Of a stretch of DNA of 64,000 nucleotides, positions 57,271 to 64,000 are shown piece after piece. The stretch spans positions 1,269,501 to 1,333,500 of the forward strand of contig WPIO01000076.1 of the NCBI GenBank assembly GCA_009760855.2. The letters are read 5' to 3'. The position numbers and the translations under genes are program-made. How positions within the stretch are numbered: the stretch's first letter is position 1; each line of letters begins with the position of its first letter. The stretch comes from Cristatella mucedo. Its lineage: Eukaryota; Bryozoa; Phylactolaemata; Cristatellidae. The notes under the pieces were generated by a model, which was given only the letters and a program-made list of their open reading frames with translations, did no database searches and had not been told where the DNA came from.

Positions 57271-58950
57271 TGCTGACCCAAAAAATCTACGCATCAAAGG
57301 AATTAAGACAAATCTGAAATTTTGCCAAGTTTTAAAATCTCTAAAAATAAAAAATTAAACCTCTAGTAAATCTAAATTTCATAGATAACCATAAGGTATC
57401 TATTTAGATAAGAGACATTTTCTATTTTTCCAAGCTGATTCCGGCAGCTATATAAGCTTGCTTGCTTGTTGCAAAATAAGAGGCAGGCCAAACATAACTG
57501 CTTACAAGCAAAATTACCTAATCAAATATACAAATCTTTAATACACAATCGACGGCAACACAGTCACAGCTACCCTACGATTAGCCACGACTTACGTCTT
57601 GTAGAGCCTACAAGACATAAATGCAGGATAATTATAGCGTGATCGGGGGCTAAAATCATGTCAGTGAAGAGTTCATGCAAGGCCCGGTAATGTTTCGGCT
57701 CCCAAATACGTCCGGTGATTTCTACAACCCCAGTGAAGTTACACGTGTACAGTCGTCCCCGCCACCTCGCGCTTTGACTTTCACTGCTTCACTCTATCGC
57801 GGTTTTTTGGAAATACGCGTATATTCAATAAAAAGTTAATCAAGATAGTGAAAATGATACAGCTCGTTTATTAAAGTCAATAATACACCCCAGCATTGCA
57901 ATTAAAATTAAAGTTACTGTACGTATGGAACGTGGTAGAAGACGACGACGACGCACCTGTTGGAAACACTGCACCACCTGAAGACTCTCCTACTGAAGTC
58001 GGGCCTCTAGAGGAGCAGTAACCTTGCTCTTCTTGGCTGTGCTGTACATCTCTTCATCTTTATCGCTTTATCACCGAACACACTATTTTTATAGCGTGGT
58101 GTTTGTGGTTAAGAATTGCGCGTGTGCAATTAAATGTACAATAATAACAATACGATGTTTGTAACGTCTAATGCGTCTTATTTTGTCTTACTGTGTCTAA
58201 TATGTTTGGTAATACGAGTGTAATGGTGACTAAAAGGGTTATATTTCATGTCCGGAGCGCTCTTGCAATGTTTAAAACCGTATTTAAAGGGTCACGAACA
58301 GGCCTTCTATGCTCTAACTACGAAGATATTTTATTTATATATAAAGAATTCGCGGAAATTCACCTATCGCGGCGGAGTGTGGAACCAATTGAGCGCAATG
58401 AACGAGGGACGATTGTGCAATGCTCCAGAGTTGCAGATGAGGTTTATTCGCCCACATCCTTCCGAAACATCTCTTTCAGGTCATTTTTGTAGTCACTGCC
58501 GACGAACAGGCCCGTGTTCTCCTCATTACCACGAAGCACATCAACCGGAAAGATTGTCTGGCACATATTCGTAATGAGAGCATCTATTGAGCACGTATTG
58601 CCCAAATTCTTTAGCCTCTACAGTAAAGACAGCAGCGCGTTTATTTTGGTATGGCCACACTCAAGTAAATTTATTGACCATAATCTTGCATTAGTATTTC
58701 ATAACATTGTTATGCATTTTTTAGGAAAATTCCAGGGTCCTACTCAAAGTGGAATTATGTGTATAACTAAGAGGATCACCGAGGACACGTGAAACAGAAA
58801 ACGGACTGAACCTTTCGGGCGTTCTTATGCATACCAAATTTCAGCTCCAGAATACTATTTGTTTCGCCTCGACTAGGAGGGACTCTTCTTCAGCACTCAT
58901 CGATCTGTTGTATCGAGGGTCAATAGTACTGCGATGACTCATATCATTTG
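57271..58950. other. Intergenic, no gene recognised
   Basis: AT-rich. A small perfect 9-bp hairpin (gtcttgtag / ctacaagac) at 57597-57617. Open frames at 58193-58800 match no family I know. Confidence 0.4.
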
Positions 58951-58954
58951 TACA

Positions 58955-59065
58955 TCACCATAGGATAGCTGAATCTCTATTCAGGCGCTTCACTTATGAC
59001 TCGTGCCCCGAGCCCCGGACCTCGGCCGTCGAGTGCATTCACCTTGACCTTGGTCGTGGCGAGCA
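58955..59065 (-). mobile_element. SINE family 2 copy
   Basis: ctgaatctctattcaggcgc, ttcacttatgactcgtgccc and cgagccccggacctcggcc (B-box complement). Confidence 0.6.
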
Positions 59066-59639
59066 CCTTAAACCCTAGCCAAATCAGCGATGCCTGGGTC
59101 CGATACTGAGCGTGAAAGGAGCTATCGACATGCCATTGGATTTATACATAATCATCATTGATTCTCTTAAGATTCTAATATAGCAGGAGGCGTGAGCAAC
59201 TTCTTCACCGATTTGAAGGGGGAGTCAAAACGGCTGACGAGTAATGCACTATGGGAATGCACTAGCTTTGGTTTTTTGCAGATTAGGGTCAGCTCCAGGA
59301 TCAGCACCGTGGATGCCATCAGAGGCCAGTCTAGCAATCTGCTGCCCGTCCTACGTTCTTTCCGTAGCCGTCGACGACGTCCCTTCATCGATGGTTACGC
59401 CCTTCACTCGGGTGCACCTATTACATGTGACCAGGGACAAGATGCAGAACGTTAGCCTGCAGCCATTCAGCTTGTACTCAGCTGATGCTGAATGCAGTCA
59501 AGCATAGGAATATTAATTCAAGCCGCCTTGCTAATTTTAACTTGCTTGCAGTGACTGGTTATAATGATTTGAAATTGCTCATTCGTGAGCAGCTTGCCTG
59601 TTACTGTGATTCTTTTTATTTGTACTCTGGTTCGGCGAA

Positions 59640-59745
59640 GGGGTCAGCCTTGACCGACCAAGGTCGTGGGCTCAAGCTCTACGGCGTAGGTAAAGCACCC
59701 GGATAGAGATTGATCTTTCTTGGGATGTTTAAAATCAATTATATA
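59640..59745 (+). mobile_element. SINE family 2 copy
   Basis: ccgaccaaggtcgtgggctc, gtaaagcacccggatagaga and a diverged tail ending aaaatcaattat. Confidence 0.55.
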
Positions 59746-59899
59746 TACCCTGCCCATAGCAAATCCCACCGCAGCTGAACGCATGTTTTAATTCATAATT
59801 TTTTTTCTAATTTATATAGTAATTGCATGAATTGAGCTGCTTGCAATTGCATGCTTGAAGTCAGTCAAAAGGTTGGTGCGCAGCTCGCTAAGCTTCGTT

Positions 59900-60245
59900 T
59901 GATAAATAATAATAATGCACTTGATAAATCACCCTCAGAGAACTCAATCTCTTTCTGGGCGCTTTTCATTTGCTGCAAAGGAAACATGATCGAATGGTGA
60001 GTGGTATCATGCTTGATGAGCAACATGAATAACATGGTTAGGGGTGACATGCCCAGTGTCAGCACGCATAAGCTCATATAGGACGAATCGCAGGGACCCA
60101 GTAAATGCTATCCTAAATAGGTGCGTTATTAAGTTCTTTTTAAATGTGGTCAAGTCAGGGGATGTCGTGACTGAAGTCGGAAGTGAGTTCCAGGCTTTGG
60201 GAGCATACGAACTAAGGGCACGGTCCCCAAAGGATTTGGAAACTT
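59900..60245 (-). mobile_element. L2/CR1-type LINE, 3' end
   Basis: (AAT)n, the tail, and C-terminal RT sequence (minus-strand FGDRALSSYAPKAWNSLPTS), truncated at 60240. Confidence 0.85.
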
Positions 60246-60614
60246 CGTTTAGTCTCAGGAGATGCATAATCGCACTTTTTTATTAAATTTCCCGTTAGTC
60301 TACGCGGCTTCCACTCAGCACGCTGCCGATCTAAGGGATGCATGACAGCTCTGGGCGGCCAGAAGCATTGAAGCCGCGTGTTTGTTTGCCTATTGGGGAC
60401 TGGTTTTTCTTTATGGCAGCCACCGCCTGCTGCACACAGTGCCTCTACGACGTTAGGCAGCTGCAGCCGCTTCTGGATCGACGGAGAAATACTTGGCTGC
60501 AAATATTAACGGTTCGTACGTTGAGTCCCCTGAGCCCGTGACCACTCAGAGAGCCCTGCTTTACTTGCGGACGGTATGACAGAGCCAAAACGCAAGCAAT
60601 TGGAATGTCAAAAT

Positions 60615-60700
60615 TATTCTTAATAATAATAATACATTTGATGTAGCGCCCTAAGAGAACTCAATCTCTTTCTAGGCACTTTACATGTGCTGATTCTTCC
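60615..60700 (-). mobile_element. LINE tail fragment
   Basis: (AAT)n then atgtagcgccctaagagaac and aggcactttacatgtgctg. Confidence 0.7.
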
Positions 60701-60704
60701 ACAC

Positions 60705-61715
60705 ATTTTCTTTACCAGCTTCAAGTGACAAGGGCTCGCATTCGGGTGACAGGTTTTAAGCAGCATAGTATTGCTACGTCATCGGAGCGTTGATATGTCA
60801 TCACGTATACAATGGGTACAGCTCTCTGTATAATCTTGCAAAAAAGATGTACACTCACTGGCTGAGAGGCTAGTATGTCTTTCTTGAGACTTATAATCTT
60901 CCAGTCAGCCGTCTGAGCCAGTTTCTGAAACTTACTCTATGGCCAGTTATGATGTCACGGAGTAACTGCTCGTATGTTCGATGGGTTTTTGGATATCGCC
61001 TGAGCCTCATCAATGTTAAGAGTCAGTTCCAACGTCAATGTTTGGCATGTTAAATTATGATGTAACAAAGTAACCGGGCGCACACAAGTCTAGAGATTTG
61101 TCTGTTTAAGTTACCACAAATTTCGGTCTGGCCAGTCATAAAATAAAAAAATACTTTATTTACATAGCACGATGAGAGAACCTAATCTCTATGCAGGCGC
61201 TTTTTAAATTTAGATATAGCCAGTGTCAATGACCATACACTTGGCGTGGGTTCATTTACGAGTCAGAATCTGCTTCCTCTGGATGATATAACGTTTGCTT
61301 GTCAAATTTTGATGAAAGTGGTAAAAGCTAACGTAGCTAAGTTCTCACAGCTATTAAAAATAACATATTCTGAGCAAAAATATTTAGATCTTTTGATTTT
61401 TGTCCCGATATTGACTGCACCTCGATCAAAGAAATCAAAGACGGTATCTTGCTTTTCTGGTTGAACAACATTGCAGGCTGACAGAATAGGATTATTCAGG
61501 ATTTATACTATTTCAAAAAATAAAACCGCAGAGTTCATTCTTTCTTACTACTTGCACTTTCAAGTAGGTAATGCCTTTTGTAAGCACAAATGCACACTGC
61601 AGAATATAAGCACAAACGCTCCAAAAATAGATAATTTGAGGCTGCTGTTTGTATACATGCGGTCTGCCGAACATTGCATCGGTGCATTTCCAGTTTTCGA
61701 CTCGCTCTGCGGGTG
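60705..61715. other. Intergenic
   Basis: Holds a probable family 2 SINE tail on the minus strand at 61145-61215 (tttacatagcacgatgagag, aacctaatctctatgcaggc). Otherwise nothing recognised. Confidence 0.45.
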
Positions 61716-62565
61716 AGCTTGGCTGGATCCGCTTCGGGACGAACGCCTCCATCCTACGAGACCTCTGCAAGCCTATCCCATGCTGTGCTCGATGACCGAT
61801 GCTTGCGTCCGTCAAGTCACCCGCCACAGACTCGACCGGGCAGTCGCCAGCCTGGATGGCAAGCCGTCGTCAGATGACGAATGTTCGCGATACCTGAGCC
61901 CAGCAGCCTTCGGCCCTGGCAACAGGGTCGGCCCGATATCGCTGTAATCGGATGCACTTAAGCGGCTCAAGCGGCTCTCCTGTCGCCTCTCGCTGACCGG
62001 TCCTGAAGTGCTGGCTGTGTCCACCGACCCTGACGCCATCGAGCACTGGGTCGTGGCACGAGTGATCATCACGAAGCTGCCAGAGTCAGAGCCAAGCTCC
62101 TGGAAGGCCGTGCTTGGGCGGCCCAGCCTGTACAGGGCAGGGTCAGCCGCTGCCTGGCCACGGACAGATTCGCTACCCACAGTCACTTTTTGACCACGGG
62201 TCGGGCTTGGCGGTTCGTGCACCGAGCGCGCCTGGGCGGGCCGCCTAATCGGAGCTCTTCCGGCCACCGAGCTCAATTGCATGTCGGCAGGCCGCGCCAT
62301 CCCGCTTGCCGGTGGTCTGGCTCTCAAGCCGGACCTGGTCATTGACAACGGCACTGATATAGTAATGGTGAATGTGACGGTGCCATTCGACACCTACGAG
62401 GATTCTCCGATTCTGGGGGCCCGGAGCAAGTGGTGGCCAAATAGTGAAGCTTGCCTGCCCAACCTCGGCATCCCACACTCGGAAAGGAAAGCCTTTAAGG
62501 CGGCACTGCGTCTCCGACGCCACTACCTGCTCGGAAGCCGCGTGGTCCCTGCTCCTGAACCGTGA
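61715..62565 (+). mobile_element. LINE fragment with restriction-like endonuclease domain (R2/NeSL-like)
   Basis: The last frame (62281-62565) reads AGGLALKPDLVIDNGTDIVM, VNVTVPFDTYEDS and a conserved tail. The PDLV...VTVPF pattern is the C-terminal endonuclease core of early-branching LINEs. Upstream, LQAYPMLCSMTDACVRQVTR and HRLDRAVASL (about 61765-61850) fit the zinc-knuckle region that precedes it. Stops and frameshifts between. GC-rich, unlike the AT-rich DNA around it. Distinct from the L2/CR1 copies. Confidence 0.65.
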
Positions 62566-62649
62566 GGCCAGGGTAGCACGCTCGATCCTGACAGGACAGG
62601 GCACCGCCGGCTAATGTATATATACTAGTTAAAACTCTTTTTTCTCGAT

Positions 62650-62650
62650 A

Positions 62651-62699
<49 letters not shown>

Positions 62700-62730
62700 A
62701 ATATAATGGCCGATATATATATATGTGTCG
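62650..62730. repeat. (CA)n/(TA)n compound microsatellite
   Basis: acacacacacac then about 35 nt TA, then gtgtgtg, and a second TA run at 62713-62722. Confidence 0.9.
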
Positions 62731-62754
62731 ATATAATCTCAAGCAACGAAGAGA

Positions 62755-63115
62755 AAGTTGGAAGCATAGCTGAGTCAGGAGAACAGTTGGGGTAGTGAGC
62801 AGCATGGTAGTAGCAGTTTATGACGTCAGGAGAGAATGTGTCCTAGTCGGTAGCAGGAGAGTAGTTGTCGTTGAATTGTGGAAGTGAATTTCACAGTCTA
62901 GGGCCTGCAGAGAAAAACCGTCTGTCGCCAAAGATCTTTAAGCGGAAGAATGAAAAGGCTAATTGATTATCCATACAGGACCTGGGGGGCACGAGGAGGC
63001 TGAAATTGTCGCAGCAGTTCAGCTAGGTATGAAGGACTCAAGCCGAGGCAGGTCTTTAAGGTCAGTGTAAGAATTCTGCTCTGTATCAGTTATTCATGCA
63101 ACCATCCTAGCTCTT
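62755..63115 (-). mobile_element. Repeat family B copy
   Basis: gaagcatagctgagtcagga, ggtagcaggagagtagttgt, tccatacaggacctgggggg and gcagcagttcagctaggtat match the 1.4 and 24.5 kb copies in order. Confidence 0.7.
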
Positions 63116-64000
63116 TTAGCAAAGAAGGACTAGGACGACTAGGACGCGAGGCAGGATGTATTGGCGTGTTGGCCTGCTTCTAGCGTCCATGTGAGAGCGC
63201 ACGGTTATTCAAGCGTTGTATAACCGTATTCTATAATAATAATTAATTTAATTTTTACATATTGTAATTGTATATTAAATAATTGTGTAAAAAAATAAAA
63301 TAAATTAAAAATGTGTATAATAAAGTAAATAAAATAAAGTAATTTTATAATACAAGCCTACTCGTTGTTTCCGTGTCGTCGCTTGTGTGCTGTCGGAGCG
63401 TCAAAATGCAAAACCGACTGCGGAACATAACCATTATTCTCACTAGAAATCTCACACGTGTCGCACAAATAAACATTATCCGTCTGAACTCTGAACCGGC
63501 GGAGCTCGAAAGGCAGTTTAGCCGTCGAATTAGCTAGCTCGTAGCTCAGTTTGATGACTGCTGGCAGGCATTTAAACGCTCCGCTTTAGACTCCGCCTCG
63601 ACAAATTCTCGACAATTTTGACACATTCTCTTGAAAGCATTTAGGCAATGTTTTTTTAAGGTGTGCAAGCACGATAGCTGCTGCTGCGTGCGCCTGCGGC
63701 TTCTGCTGCTGTGTTGTAATTAGCGAAGCGCCTTGACACTAATGTACTTGCCTCGCCTGTGGTCAGTAGTTAAGCTATTGACGCAATGCAGCGTCAGGCC
63801 ACTAATGCACATTATATTTCGTGTCGTCTGCTGCGATTGATCGAGCTCGCATATATGTACACGTTGAAAGTAATAATGGAGAGTCTCGTTTACCGCTCAC
63901 GTTCGCCGACATGTCGCGTGTCTCCGCGAGACTCCACAAGAACAGCCGCTGCCGCCGGAGGAGCCACTGTTATACAACAATGCATGAAACTGTAAAACTA
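63116..64000. other. Window end: AT-rich then GC-richer sequence, nothing assigned
   Basis: An A/T-rich low-complexity stretch (63230-63355), then ordinary sequence. A 69-codon frame at 63786-63995 with an internal Met start near 63878 (MESLVYRSRSPTCRV) has no family I recognise. It could be the 5' region of a gene beyond the window, but there is no support for this. Confidence 0.35.

Noticed and set aside
59192-59507. Frames on both strands after a ttttttgcag acceptor-like site
   Set aside because: No recognised family, two overlapping frames of equal quality, and no neighbouring exons; not reported as a gene.

Overview
This window is nuclear DNA of an invertebrate animal. The evidence is spliced genes with GT-AG introns, a poly(A) signal, tRNA-derived SINEs, many decayed L2/CR1-type LINE copies, a Tc1/mariner fossil and dense microsatellites. 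I cannot name the phylum. There are no operons, prokaryotic genes, rRNA genes or CRISPR arrays. Most long open frames here are repeat translations or transposon remnants.

Two conserved genes on the + strand account for the real coding sequence. The first, about 4.5-28.5 kb, is an Inscuteable homologue (INSC), the adaptor joining Par3/Par6/aPKC to LGN/Pins in spindle orientation. It has an N-terminal LGN-binding exon (4548-4710), a gap where one or more central exons are unresolved (about 7.4-9.7 kb), and eight consecutive exons (14547-28460) whose splice phases all agree and which encode the armadillo-repeat region to the stop codon. One of its introns (22046-22295) appears to use a GC-AG splice pair.

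The second gene, 34278-51791, is holocarboxylase synthetase / biotin-protein ligase (HLCS). I could place seven exons with matching phases, 2952 nt in total, predicting 983 residues. It has an upstream in-frame stop before the chosen ATG and an AATAAA signal about 240 nt after the stop.

Layout: 0-4.4 kb LINE debris; 4.5-28.5 kb INSC; 28.5-34 kb intergenic, mostly microsatellites and one SINE/LINE tail; 34.3-51.8 kb HLCS; 51.8-64 kb intergenic repeats, including three good LINE copies, a tRNA-type SINE and a LINE fragment with a restriction-like endonuclease domain. At least four interspersed families recur: an L2/CR1 LINE ending in (TTA)n, a second unnamed family (B), and two tRNA-derived SINE families. 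There are nested insertions at 20.1-20.4 kb and 47.8-48.1 kb.

The two genes are not functionally linked as far as I can see. Assignments rest on reading translations and comparing them with remembered vertebrate INSC and HLCS sequences; no database search was run. I see no clearly new biological system. The most useful outputs are the two gene models, the GC-AG intron, SINEs lying just upstream of splice acceptors, sense-strand CT tracts beside INSC splice sites, two striking inverted repeats, and the unresolved INSC central exons.
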